The notes beneath the pieces are model-generated. The model was not told the DNA's origin. It searched no databases and saw only the letters and a program-made list of their open reading frames with translations. Below are positions 1 to 8,216 of a stretch of 64,000 nt of DNA, piece by piece. Both the position numbers and the translations under genes were made by a program. The stretch lies in the NCBI GenBank assembly GCA_016342755.1, contig JAEINS010000005.1:1-64000 (forward strand). The letters are read 5' to 3'. Numbering within the stretch: position 1 is the first letter of the stretch; the number at the start of each line of letters is the position of its first letter. Source of the DNA: Melioribacteraceae bacterium. Lineage in GTDB: Bacteria; Bacteroidota; Ignavibacteria; Ignavibacteriales; Melioribacteraceae.

Positions 1-10
1 TAAATCCTAA

Positions 11-1429
11 TTATGCAACAAAATTAAATCGGGAAAAATAATTGTCGTTGACCGGAAATAATAGTTGTCGTTGATCAGTTGTTTTTGTGAATTTCACTCC
101 TCTTATCCAATTACAACGATTTTGACTTCTGATTAATTGATCAACACCATCAGCAATAATTAATCTTTTGGGTGTAAAAATTCTATAAAGAATTTCCTTT
201 TCTCTCTCCTCCCAATCTTGAGATTCATCAATTAAAATATAATCCCAATTTACTGTATCATATCTATTCAACATCATATCTTGAATGTCCGTGTCTTCGA
301 TTAAACCAGAATTTATATAGTCAATTAATAGATCTAAATATTTTTCATAATTTGAAATATAATCTTCGATATGTTTTCTGTTTCTTAGCTTTTCTTTTTC
401 TTGTTCTGGTTCAGTACTGATTCCAAATCCTAAAATTAATTCATAGAAGAACTTATGTAATGTCATAATATTTACAGTGTGACCATCAACTGTGTCGGGA
501 ATTTCAATTAAAGCTAGCATTCTTTGAATATCGCTAGCTAATGCGTGATTGTATGTAAGAATTAAACAGCGACGACCACTATTCAAAGCCAAATCACAGG
601 CTATTCGTAGAATTTTAATTGTTTTACCAGTACCAGCTCGACCAGAAATGACAACTAGTTCGTTTCCTATTGCTTTTGCGTATTGTTGAGTATTTAAAAT
701 TTGATTTGTAATATATTCTATTTTTTTACGTGTCAATTCACCAACTGCAATTTTAACGCCCTCAAAAAGATCAAAACATTTTTGAATTAAAATAGGATCG
801 CTATTTCTATCCTTAGCAATTGAACTAAGTGCAACAAAATCTTTTCCATTAGGTTGAAATGGCGGTCTTTGAATGCAGGCTTGTTCAATAAGATGCTGGA
901 AAGTAAATTCGCTAGGCAAATAATTATTTGCATAATTATTAGTCAATTGATCAATATTGTTTTGTGTTAAATTGCATAACCAAATAAAATTGTAAATGTA
1001 AGGAGAATATCCCAGCCGATCTTCAAAAAAATTTTTTAAGGAATATTTTTGTTCTTCGCTTTGTGTAGTTGTGTCACTCCAACCACTACTATATTTTACT
1101 GATAGCGTCGTCCCTTGCAATCTTATATCTCGTGGATTATGATGTTTGGTTTCTATACAAAAACAAAAATTGTTAAGCCAACATTTGCGGTTTGTAATCA
1201 CGTTGTCGCTATGAGATGCTGATTGAATTGTCATTGAACTTCTAGTAAACTGTGCCAAAACAATTAGATCAACATCTTTAACTTTTTGCCCAAATAATGT
1301 CGCGTTGGAATGAATTAAAATATTTCCTTCAAATTGTGAATCAACTTTTTCAAAAATTTCTTTCAGTTTTAATGCATCCTTGTATTCATTGGTCTGAGTA
1401 TTGCCCTTGAGCGTAATTTGTAATGCCAT
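11..1429 (-). CDS. NERD-like nuclease / UvrD-type helicase, C-terminally shortened
   Basis: Probable DNA/RNA helicase of superfamily 1 with an N-terminal NERD-like nuclease region. Residues about 50-110 contain an acidic stretch (DVDLIVL) followed by CIETKHH, which resembles a PD-(D/E)xK/NERD core. Walker A is GRAGTGKT near residue 265 and Walker B is ILIDESQDWEE near 400. Family members normally continue for 150 or more residues past motif II with motifs IV-VI. Here the protein ends about 70 residues after Walker B, in a tail (NDNYFSRFNFVA) that looks unlike a helicase. The last 80 bases hold an imperfect tandem duplication (CAACGACAAYTATT twice), so a frameshift or truncation at the 3' end is likely. 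The ATG at 1429 follows the cold-shock gene by 32 bp, so the two may be cotranscribed. A defence role is inferred only from family and context. Confidence 0.7.
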   Translation of the reverse strand: MALQITLKGNTQTNEYKDALKLKEIFEKVDSQFEGNILIHSNATLFGQKVKDVDLIVLAQFTRSSMTIQSASHSDNVITNRKCWLNNFCFCIETKHHNPRDIRLQGTTLSVKYSSGWSDTTTQSEEQKYSLKNFFEDRLGYSPYIYNFIWLCNLTQNNIDQLTNNYANNYLPSEFTFQHLIEQACIQRPPFQPNGKDFVALSSIAKDRNSDPILIQKCFDLFEGVKIAVGELTRKKIEYITNQILNTQQYAKAIGNELVVISGRAGTGKTIKILRIACDLALNSGRRCLILTYNHALASDIQRMLALIEIPDTVDGHTVNIMTLHKFFYELILGFGISTEPEQEKEKLRNRKHIEDYISNYEKYLDLLIDYINSGLIEDTDIQDMMLNRYDTVNWDYILIDESQDWEEREKEILYRIFTPKRLIIADGVDQLIRSQNRCNWIRGVKFTKTTDQRQLLFPVNDNYFSRFNFVA

Positions 1430-1461
1430 AAATGTTACCGAATTAAGTGTATAATAATTAT

Positions 1462-2016
1462 TTAAAGTACTACTATATTTGATCCTTTTGGACCTCGACC
1501 TTCGTCTAATAAATTGAATTTAATTCTAACTCCCTCTTTGATTTTAATCTTATCTTTAAAAGAAAAATCCTTTATGTGGAGAAATACTTTTGAAACAAGA
1601 TGACACTTCGCAAATCCAAATCCACGTTCTGTTCTCCATTCGTACAATACTCCTTCAATTTTACCATCTTTGTCAAATTGGTTTAAGTTTATTATTGCTT
1701 GACTAATATCTGAAGCGAAATAAGATGGAACTTTTCTCCATTGTTGTCGTGAAAATTGACCCCTCTCAAATTTATTAAATGGCAGGCCTTCTTGAGTTAA
1801 AATATCCTTTCTTGCAACGCCACCAGAAAACGAATAACAAGAGGTAGAGCCGTGCCAATTATCGGGAAAAATCCGAATTAATAAGATTAATTCTTCATTT
1901 TCATAAGAAAATTCTTTTTCTTCTATAATTGTTTTGTTTATTAGACCGTGAGACTTGGCAATTTCATCTGCACATTTTTCAGCTTCAGAATAGGTTGGAC
2001 AATAATGCGGAAACAA
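1462..2016 (-). CDS. small protein with C-terminal cold-shock-like domain
   Basis: The final ~65 residues look like a cold-shock/OB-fold nucleic-acid-binding domain: GVLYEWRTERGFGFA (RNP1-like), then VFLHIKDF (RNP2-like) and a closing GPKGSNIVVL strand. The N-terminal ~115 residues (PHYCPTYSEAEKCADEIAK onward) match nothing I recognise. I start it at TTG 2016, giving 184 aa, because a strong GGAGGT (2021-2026) lies 5 nt upstream. The longer reading frame to 2157 would translate the attC-like palindrome, which is implausible. The start lies 28 nt beyond the R'-like end of that palindrome, as in integron cassettes. Function beyond RNA/DNA binding is unknown. Confidence 0.65.
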   Translation of the reverse strand: MFPHYCPTYSEAEKCADEIAKSHGLINKTIIEEKEFSYENEELILLIRIFPDNWHGSTSCYSFSGGVARKDILTQEGLPFNKFERGQFSRQQWRKVPSYFASDISQAIINLNQFDKDGKIEGVLYEWRTERGFGFAKCHLVSKVFLHIKDFSFKDKIKIKEGVRIKFNLLDEGRGPKGSNIVVL

Positions 2017-2043
2017 TAATACCTCCAATATTTTATGAGTACA

Positions 2044-2270
2044 GCTAACGGCGTTGCCGATAAGCGGCGCCCCAAAACAGGAATACCGCATAAAAAACAA
2101 CTGCCGAATATTTAGCAAACTGTGCTTAACTTTTATTGTAAGCGCAGTTTGCAACAATGTTATTTAATAGAACTACCTTTAACAAGTTAACCGAAACGGA
2201 ACAACAAACTAGATAATTACTATAATGCCAAATGCGAATACGGCGTCCGCTTGATTGGCTGGTTATAAGC
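2044..2270 (-). repeat. integron attC-like palindromic element (227 bp)
   Basis: Read on the minus strand it begins GCTTATAAC 7 nt after the upstream gene's stop and ends CGTTAGC just before the next gene's RBS. The arms pair as in a folded attC: AAC with GTT in the R boxes, an unpaired central spacer, then GCCAATCAAGCGGACGCC against GGCGCCGCTTATCGGC, with one A and one C left extrahelical on one arm. The long terminal loop carries its own hairpin (2115-2128 with 2139-2152, 13 of 14 bases paired). It is longer than typical attC sites (about 60-140 bp), and no integrase gene is in the window. Confidence 0.5.
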
Positions 2271-2276
2271 GAAACT

Positions 2277-5200
2277 TTAGTTAACATTATGCTCGTTTTC
2301 TATTTTCATAATTTCAACATACTTATCCAAGTTCCCCACTTTAACAGTATCTCCAATCGATTTACCTTTTAAAGAAATTGCTAAAGGTGATTGCAAACTA
2401 ATTTCCTTAATATTCTTAGAAAGATTATTGTTTCCATTTACATTGGGAACTAATTTTACTGATATTATATTGTCAGTATTTAAGTATTTGACTTGGACTA
2501 TACTATTTGACATCACAACATTTCGTTGGACTATACTATTTGACATCACAACATTTCGTTGAACTATATAATACTCAATTTCCTTTTTGATAACACTTTC
2601 AACATTTTCATCAGATTCAATTTGTAATCCATCTTTTACCGTGTAACGTTTGCTCTCAAAAATTGAAATATCATCATTAAATGCTAAACTGGTTTTTGAT
2701 TTATCCTCAAACAATGAAGGAGAACTATTTTCTATATCTTTTATGAATTGAACTAATTTTTGTGTTTCTTTTTTAGGATTTCTCCACCAATTTGTACTCC
2801 AAATTCTATGAAATACAAATCCGTGATTTTCTAATATCTTTTGTCTGTGTTTGTCGTATAAATAAGCTTCTTGACTTGAATGATATGAAGCACCATCACA
2901 TTCAATTGCAATTTTTGGTAATCCTACTTGCATCGTATCATAAACCAAATCAATTCTAAAACCAGCAAATTGTAATTGAGGTATAATTTTATTTTCGTCA
3001 AAATAATCAGTCAACACCGCATAAACTTCTTCTTCGAATGGAGATTCTAAGTCTGCATTGAAATTATCAATTGAACTGCTTGTGGTTGAATTTTCAGCAA
3101 GGACATTTAATACAGCCAATCTTGCTTCGTAATCTTGTTCGCTAACAGCTTTTGCGTAAGCTAAATAAGCATATAAGGCAGCTCTTCTATTATTTGAACC
3201 TTCTGTTATTAAATGCTCCTTATAATTTAAAAATACTTCTTGAGGAATTGAGGAACATACATAAATTTTATATTTCGCCCTTGTGACAATTACGTTTAAT
3301 AATTTATATCCCTTGTGATGATTTATTGAACCAAAACGCTGAGCAAACTTATTATCTTTATTTATTCCGTATGTTGTGGAAAGGATAATTACATCTCTTT
3401 CATCGCCTTGTATGTTTTCTAAATTTTTTACAAAAAAACCATTTTCTTCTAGTTCAATAATCTTTTCATTGAAGTCTTTATATTGCTCAAACTTACGCCT
3501 ATCATTAATTTTCGCTAATATTAAGTTACGCTGATTAATATTGAATGTAGCAACACCAACGGACGGATAATTTCCATTAGGAAGTCTGGAAATATTATTT
3601 TCTATAATAGATAATACTATTTCAGCTTCAGAATCATTTGAATTATCTGAATATGTTCCGTTTACATTAATGTATTTAATTGGTATATATTCAAAACTAT
3701 TTGGTAAAGGTTTTAGTCTTTGATTATAAAATGCATAATTCGAATAATCTATTAAATAAGGATGTCTTGAACGATAATGAAAGTCTAAATACCTTTTTTC
3801 AAATCCAAGTTCAGAAGCAAATTCAAGAAGCGATTCACAATCAAGAAGCGAGTTACTTGCGTCACTTTTTATTCTTTCTATTTCGTCTTCAAAATCATCT
3901 TCATCTTCAATAGTGCCATCAAAAATTTTACTAAAGTAATTTGATGGAGGCATCTGATGTTCATCTCCAGCAATAATTATTTGTTTACCTTTTAAAAGTG
4001 CGGGCAAGTTGTCTTCTAGCTTTAATTGACTTGCCTCGTCAAACATAACGATATCGAAATACTTGTTTTGACCTTTGAATATATTACTTGCAACATCAGG
4101 TGTAGTAAGAATAATTGGGAAAAAGGTTGTAAACAAATCAGTATCAAGTTTCACAATCTCACGTAAAGAAAGTCTTTTGTGTTTAGTACTTGAACGTTTA
4201 TTATAAAGATTTTCAACTGCAATATTCGGATTTTTTACATCAAATGACCTTGTGGCATCAATTTGTTTAGAGAACCAATATTCTCGAATATACTTTATTT
4301 GCTCTTTTTCAAGTTCTGATAATGATTTTCCTAATTCGACGTGGTCATTATCATTTGTTGGTAAATCCATATTTGCAGAATTTACAAGTAATGAGTTTAA
4401 ATAAAAAATTAGGAAGGTTTTTCGCCAGTTTTCTTTTTCTAATAACTGAATGACAATTAGTTTTTCATTTGTTGTCAGAACAATATAAAACTGGAACCAT
4501 TTAAATTCAACAGTAAAAAGGTCATTTTCATTTCCAAAATATACTTCCTTAGCACTAATTAAATTCTCAATGCTTTCAATAAGAAATTTATGTGATTGAA
4601 AATTAAGCTCTAAATTGCTCCAACTGTCATCTTGTATTTTTGAAATTATATCAGAAAGTTGAGTTTGTATTGAATGTAATGTGTTAGTTTCAAATTCATC
4701 AGCACCAGATTGAAGAAAATTTAATTCACTAAATTCTGCCTCAATATTATTTTGAAAGTTGTTTTCAGTATTTTCAATTACGCCTTTATAGTTTTTAATA
4801 CTTAGTACAATATCAGAAATAGTGCTTGCTGATGAAATAACTTGGTAATCATTGAAAATATTTGTTTTGTTTAAGAGTTCAGAAAATATCGAATTAACTT
4901 GTAATTGGTCGTTTATAACTGACTTCTTCGTTTTGGAAAATAAAGAAGCTGTTTTAAAAAAGAAGCCATTTGTTTTTTCTTCATTATAAAAATCATCAGA
5001 CTTCTCATATTTTGAAAACACATTAGAAAGTGAGTTTAAATTCGATTCAATTTCAGTTTTCTGAAATTTTAGTTGTTCATTCCTAATATCATAGTATTCT
5101 TTCTCATATTCTAAAATACAATAGTGAATTGCTCTGATTTGTTTTTTGTAGTTTAAAAAATCTTCTTCAATAGATTGCTCTATGATGAACGGATTCTCTC

Positions 5201-6707
5201 CAATTAACTTATCCGAATTTAAAAAAGATAGTTTTTTAAAAGGTCTATATTCACGATATAAATCTTGCCCTTTTCTGATTAATTCAAGCAACTGATTAAG
5301 TTCAGATGACTCATACGAAAAAATATCTTTACTAAGTTCAAGATTATAATCCTCCGAATTGTCTTTTAATTCTGATAGAAGAGAACCGACTACGCTAGTC
5401 CAGTTTTTGTTTCCTATAAGTTTTTTATCAAGTTTTTGATGTCTTTTGTTAATTGAATCAATCAGAGCTTTTGACTTAGCTATTATATTATCTAAAGTTT
5501 CTTTCGAATGAGTATATCTGTATCGACGATAAGAAGAATTATCAACTCTATCTCTTACTGAATCAACAGCTTGTTTTCTGTCTTTTACAATATCCTTGAT
5601 TAATATAGTTTGATAATTAAGTCCCTTTTCATTTAAACCGTTGTATAAAACTTCTAAAGCTGTGCGTTTTTCACAAACTACAATTGTTCTTTTATGGTTT
5701 TCAAGAGCATTAACTAAAATAGCTGTCAAAGATTGACTTTTTCCAGTTCCAGGAGGACCTTGAATAAGAATGTTTCTCGAAGTATTTAAAGAATGCAAAA
5801 TCCATTGTTGTGACGGGTCTGTTTCGACAGATGAGATTGGTTGAAAAGAATGTTCGTCCATATCTTCAAGGTCTATTTCAGTACCTTTAAGTTCTAATAA
5901 ATTTCCGTAATCATTAATTATATTTTGCTTTTGAACTTCAAAAATTGAAAATAGACCACCAAAATCAATAAAAGAATTATTCGATGTTAATGGTAGTTTC
6001 TCATAATATTTCTTTTCCCCAATAGGTTTTATTTCTTTTAATTTTTTGTCAAATGTTTCATGCAAATCATTTGGTGTAGTACTATTTATTGCTTCAATTA
6101 TGTTTTCACATATTTCTAAAAGTTCATTTCTATCAATCAAGCCATCATCTAAATGTTCGCTAGATACTTGGGAGATTTCAATTTTTGAATCGTTTTGTAA
6201 ATGGTTTATTAAAACTTCATTGACATAGATTGGGTCATCTTCGTTTCGTTGTATTTCCCAAGTATTAAATTCTTTTGTCCTATTGATTCTTAATGACCAA
6301 ATTAGAATTGGAGCAACTGTTAATTTATTGTCAGATTGGTCTCTGCGAACGAGAATAGGAAAACCAAAACCGAAAGTATTGATTCCTTTCTCTGATTCAA
6401 TTGCATCAGTTTGGTTTATAAGATTCTCAAATGATTTTGTGATTTTCACTAATTGGGTTTGGTCTTCTTCAAAAAGTGAATTCAAATCCGGAACATTATC
6501 TTTCCAACTTATTCTGAATTTTAAAGGTAATTCTGTGAGTAATGAGTTTACAAAATTTTGAGGAATATTTTCGTCAATATATGAAAGCCTTGTTAAGTCA
6601 AACTTATATCTTGAACGTGCTGGAATTGCATTTAAGTGAACACCTCTACGGCTACCAACTTTAAGTCGGTTTTGAAGTTCTAATAATAATTTCTCTGTAA
6701 GAAACAT
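2277..6707 (-). CDS. large SF1 helicase with Vsr/DUF559-like nuclease and GreA/GreB-like tail
   Basis: A 1476-aa AAA_11/AAA_12 (COG1112-type) helicase. Walker A GPPGTGKS is near residue 317 and Walker B VMFDEASQ near 887, separated by a ~560-residue mostly helical insertion. GDEHQMPPS, HYRSRHP, NIQGDERDVIILS and LNVIVTRAK follow as motifs III-VI, ending near 1140. Residues ~1220-1320 (SPFEEEVYAVL, then IAIECDGASYH and a WSTNWWR segment) resemble the Vsr/DUF559/REase_MTES_1575 endonuclease fold. The last ~70 residues (EISLQSPLAISLKGKSIGD) resemble the GreA/GreB C-terminal domain. An in-frame 33-bp tandem duplication lies just before that tail. Helicases of this architecture are common in defence islands; a role against foreign DNA is inferred. 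An attC-like element follows directly after the stop. Confidence 0.8.
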   Translation of the reverse strand: MFLTEKLLLELQNRLKVGSRRGVHLNAIPARSRYKFDLTRLSYIDENIPQNFVNSLLTELPLKFRISWKDNVPDLNSLFEEDQTQLVKITKSFENLINQTDAIESEKGINTFGFGFPILVRRDQSDNKLTVAPILIWSLRINRTKEFNTWEIQRNEDDPIYVNEVLINHLQNDSKIEISQVSSEHLDDGLIDRNELLEICENIIEAINSTTPNDLHETFDKKLKEIKPIGEKKYYEKLPLTSNNSFIDFGGLFSIFEVQKQNIINDYGNLLELKGTEIDLEDMDEHSFQPISSVETDPSQQWILHSLNTSRNILIQGPPGTGKSQSLTAILVNALENHKRTIVVCEKRTALEVLYNGLNEKGLNYQTILIKDIVKDRKQAVDSVRDRVDNSSYRRYRYTHSKETLDNIIAKSKALIDSINKRHQKLDKKLIGNKNWTSVVGSLLSELKDNSEDYNLELSKDIFSYESSELNQLLELIRKGQDLYREYRPFKKLSFLNSDKLIGENPFIIEQSIEEDFLNYKKQIRAIHYCILEYEKEYYDIRNEQLKFQKTEIESNLNSLSNVFSKYEKSDDFYNEEKTNGFFFKTASLFSKTKKSVINDQLQVNSIFSELLNKTNIFNDYQVISSASTISDIVLSIKNYKGVIENTENNFQNNIEAEFSELNFLQSGADEFETNTLHSIQTQLSDIISKIQDDSWSNLELNFQSHKFLIESIENLISAKEVYFGNENDLFTVEFKWFQFYIVLTTNEKLIVIQLLEKENWRKTFLIFYLNSLLVNSANMDLPTNDNDHVELGKSLSELEKEQIKYIREYWFSKQIDATRSFDVKNPNIAVENLYNKRSSTKHKRLSLREIVKLDTDLFTTFFPIILTTPDVASNIFKGQNKYFDIVMFDEASQLKLEDNLPALLKGKQIIIAGDEHQMPPSNYFSKIFDGTIEDEDDFEDEIERIKSDASNSLLDCESLLEFASELGFEKRYLDFHYRSRHPYLIDYSNYAFYNQRLKPLPNSFEYIPIKYINVNGTYSDNSNDSEAEIVLSIIENNISRLPNGNYPSVGVATFNINQRNLILAKINDRRKFEQYKDFNEKIIELEENGFFVKNLENIQGDERDVIILSTTYGINKDNKFAQRFGSINHHKGYKLLNVIVTRAKYKIYVCSSIPQEVFLNYKEHLITEGSNNRRAALYAYLAYAKAVSEQDYEARLAVLNVLAENSTTSSSIDNFNADLESPFEEEVYAVLTDYFDENKIIPQLQFAGFRIDLVYDTMQVGLPKIAIECDGASYHSSQEAYLYDKHRQKILENHGFVFHRIWSTNWWRNPKKETQKLVQFIKDIENSSPSLFEDKSKTSLAFNDDISIFESKRYTVKDGLQIESDENVESVIKKEIEYYIVQRNVVMSNSIVQRNVVMSNSIVQVKYLNTDNIISVKLVPNVNGNNNLSKNIKEISLQSPLAISLKGKSIGDTVKVGNLDKYVEIMKIENEHNVN
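2493..2558 (-). repeat. 33-bp perfect tandem duplication inside the helicase gene
   Basis: Units 2493-2525 and 2526-2558 are identical and add 11 codons (IVQRNVVMSNS twice), with a decayed third start at 2559. It lies in the linker between the nuclease-like and Gre-like domains and keeps the frame. Confidence 0.9.
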
Positions 6708-7186
6708 TTTTAAATTATTTCCCGCTATTAGAGATTGAGTTTAAGTTACTATTTATTATTACTTATATCAAAAATAACACTTAGCTTATAACCTAATAAT
6801 ATACTGAATGGTTCTGCATAGCATTCCAGATATTATTCATAGGTTAATTGTCCCATTTTAATTAATTAAAAATCCCCAGAAGAAAATATCTAATTTTACT
6901 CTATATTCAAAATAAAAAAGAGTATAACTTAATACTTTCTAATAATTCATAAAGTACAAAAACTCATTTTATCTTATAATAGCACAATATTAAGAAACTT
7001 TTTAATTGTAATAGCCTGTTGTCAATGTCAAAAGCCCAAAACTTCATGTTCTCTCTCAATTGCCACTGTCAGCAGAGGGAAACACCTTTGGTCTGGTACT
7101 TAAAATGGTTTTGAGATTTTATGGCATTAATTGTATATTCAAAATCATCTGTTTTAATGAATACTTAATCTAGAATGGGATAAGAT
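6708..7186. other. intergenic region between helicase and GYD genes
   Basis: About 480 bp of very AT-rich DNA between divergent genes, so it should hold both promoters. The only structure I see is GCTTATAACC at 6784-6793, an inverted copy of GGTTATAAGC at 2261-2270. The 4.5-kb helicase gene is therefore bracketed by a 10-bp inverted repeat. No attC-like arm accompanies this copy, and no ORF or RNA gene was recognised. Confidence 0.5.
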
Positions 7187-7483
7187 ATGAAAACATTTAT
7201 TTTAATGACAAAACTTTCCACAGAAGTATCAGGCAAAATGAGAATGCGCCCCGAAGTTGGACATGACTGGCTGGAACATGTAAAGACAAAATGCCCTGAT
7301 GTTAAATTTATTGCTCATTACGCTCTATTAGGTAAATATGATTTTATGGATATTTATGAAGCCGGAGATGAAGAAACCGCCGCTAAAATAAGTATGATAA
7401 GTTTAGCAAATGGAGCGCAGATTGCTGAAAGCTGGCCGGCAATACCATATAAAAGATTTTTGGAATTGACTAAAGAGATATAA
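7187..7483 (+). CDS. GYD domain protein
   Basis: A 98-aa cytoplasmic protein matching the GYD family, small alpha/beta proteins of the dimeric ferredoxin-like type. The hallmark is HYALLGKYDFMDIYEAGDEE at about residues 44-63, followed by AAKISMISLANG and a C-terminal PAIPYKRFLEL. The full family length is present. It stands alone on the plus strand and is followed at once by a hairpin terminator shared with the convergent small secreted-protein gene. The biochemical function of GYD proteins is not established, so none is assigned. The start has only a weak ribosome-binding site (GGGATAAG). Confidence 0.8.
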   Translation: MKTFILMTKLSTEVSGKMRMRPEVGHDWLEHVKTKCPDVKFIAHYALLGKYDFMDIYEAGDEETAAKISMISLANGAQIAESWPAIPYKRFLELTKEI

Positions 7484-7484
7484 T

Positions 7485-7509
7485 AAATCCCGCGCAAAGT
7501 ACGGGATTT
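7485..7509. terminator. bidirectional hairpin terminator
   Basis: Stem AAATCCCG (7485-7492) pairs with CGGGATTT (7502-7509) between convergent genes. Flanking sequence (TTTGGGGTATT, then ACTAACTAA) is nearly the same as at the terminator near 12.3 kb, behind the paralogous gene, so the 3' region was duplicated with the gene. Confidence 0.75.
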
Positions 7510-7562
7510 ATTTGGGGTATTATAACTAACTAATATTGTTTAGAGTTACAATTTTATTGCTT

Positions 7563-7970
7563 TTAGTTTAAGGCTAAAATCTTATTATGAATTTTTCCGC
7601 TTATCTCTTTATATAACTCAGGCGAAAATCTATTAGAAATTTGCACTTCTTCAAATAACGAATAGTTCTCAATAAAAAGGATAGCTAGTTGAGCTTCATA
7701 TCTAATTATTGGATTCATTTTGTTTTGAGATACATTTTTTAATGATTTAAGTATATTTTCAAAATTATACGCTGGATATTTTCTTTTGAATACAATTGCA
7801 TTATAGATTGTATGTTCTACAATTCCTTCATATTGTACTTCTAAAGATTTAATACAATTTACTTCATATAGTTTTTGTTTTTTATCTAGACTGTCATTTC
7901 CCTGAGCAACGGATATTGATGAAGAAATTGTTATTAGTACTATAATTATTAGAGCAAACTTTTTTAACAT
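7563..7970 (-). CDS. small secreted protein, copy A of a paralogous pair
   Basis: 135 aa with a Sec signal peptide (MLKKFALIIIVLITISS, cleavage probably after SVAQ), giving a mature protein of about 110 residues. The mature part is helical, with a conserved single cysteine (EVNCIKSLEVQYEG) and a HEAT-like segment (PIIRYEAQLAILFIENYSLF). It is clearly homologous to the product of 12384-12791, with roughly two thirds of mature residues identical by eye. The family is not one I can name. Its gene has a sigma-54-like promoter and an upstream triple TGTGGCA array at spacings identical to the paralogue, so both probably answer to the NtrC-type regulator at 13037-14446. A periplasmic stress or sensor accessory role, as with ZraP in ZraSR systems, is only an analogy. 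Confidence 0.75.
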   Translation of the reverse strand: MLKKFALIIIVLITISSSISVAQGNDSLDKKQKLYEVNCIKSLEVQYEGIVEHTIYNAIVFKRKYPAYNFENILKSLKNVSQNKMNPIIRYEAQLAILFIENYSLFEEVQISNRFSPELYKEISGKIHNKILALN

Positions 7971-8014
7971 TTCTTTTTCCTTTACATTGTTTAATAAAAA
8001 TACAATCTACTTTA

Positions 8015-8032
8015 TACACCTATTATGCCAAC
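8015..8032 (-). promoter_or_regulatory. sigma-54-like promoter for small secreted protein A
   Basis: Minus strand reads TTGGCATAATAGGTGTA: a good -24 element (TTGGCA) and a weaker -12 (GTGTA for TTGCA) at the correct 12-nt GG-to-G spacing. The -24 GG (8028-8029) is 58 nt from the start codon. The paralogue has the same motif at the same distance. Confidence 0.65.
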
Positions 8033-8108
8033 AAGCTATTATTTCTATAACTTGTTATATTTTAATAAGTTATAGTCTGTTTATATAAACATGGTGTTTT
8101 ATGGAATG

Positions 8109-8210
8109 GTGCCACAGAATTACTGTGAACAAGAACAAGTTACGTTAACTTGTTTATTTATTGATAGTTACGAAGCAGTATTATTGTGGCTGAATGAAGT
8201 TTTGTGGCAC
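8109..8210. promoter_or_regulatory. upstream activator-type site cluster A
   Basis: GTGCCACA at 8109-8116, TGTGGCT at 8185-8191 and TGTGGCAC at 8203-8210: one inverted and two direct copies of the same octamer-like site. Start-to-start spacings are 76 and 18 bp, identical to those upstream of the paralogous gene. They sit 80-180 bp upstream of the sigma-54-like promoter, where enhancer-binding activators act. A separate perfect palindrome, AACAAGTTA-CGT-TAACTTGTT (8134-8154), lies inside and is not shared with the other locus. Confidence 0.6.
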
Positions 8211-8216
8211 TATTTT

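Noticed and set aside
2017-2157. N-terminal extension of the cold-shock-domain protein
   Set aside because: It would translate the attC-like palindrome and its hairpin, while a strong ribosome-binding site supports TTG at 2016.
7080-7186. Sigma-54 promoter before the GYD gene (TATGGCATTAATTGTA)
   Set aside because: The -24/-12 spacing is wrong by two bases and there are no upstream TGTGGCA sites.
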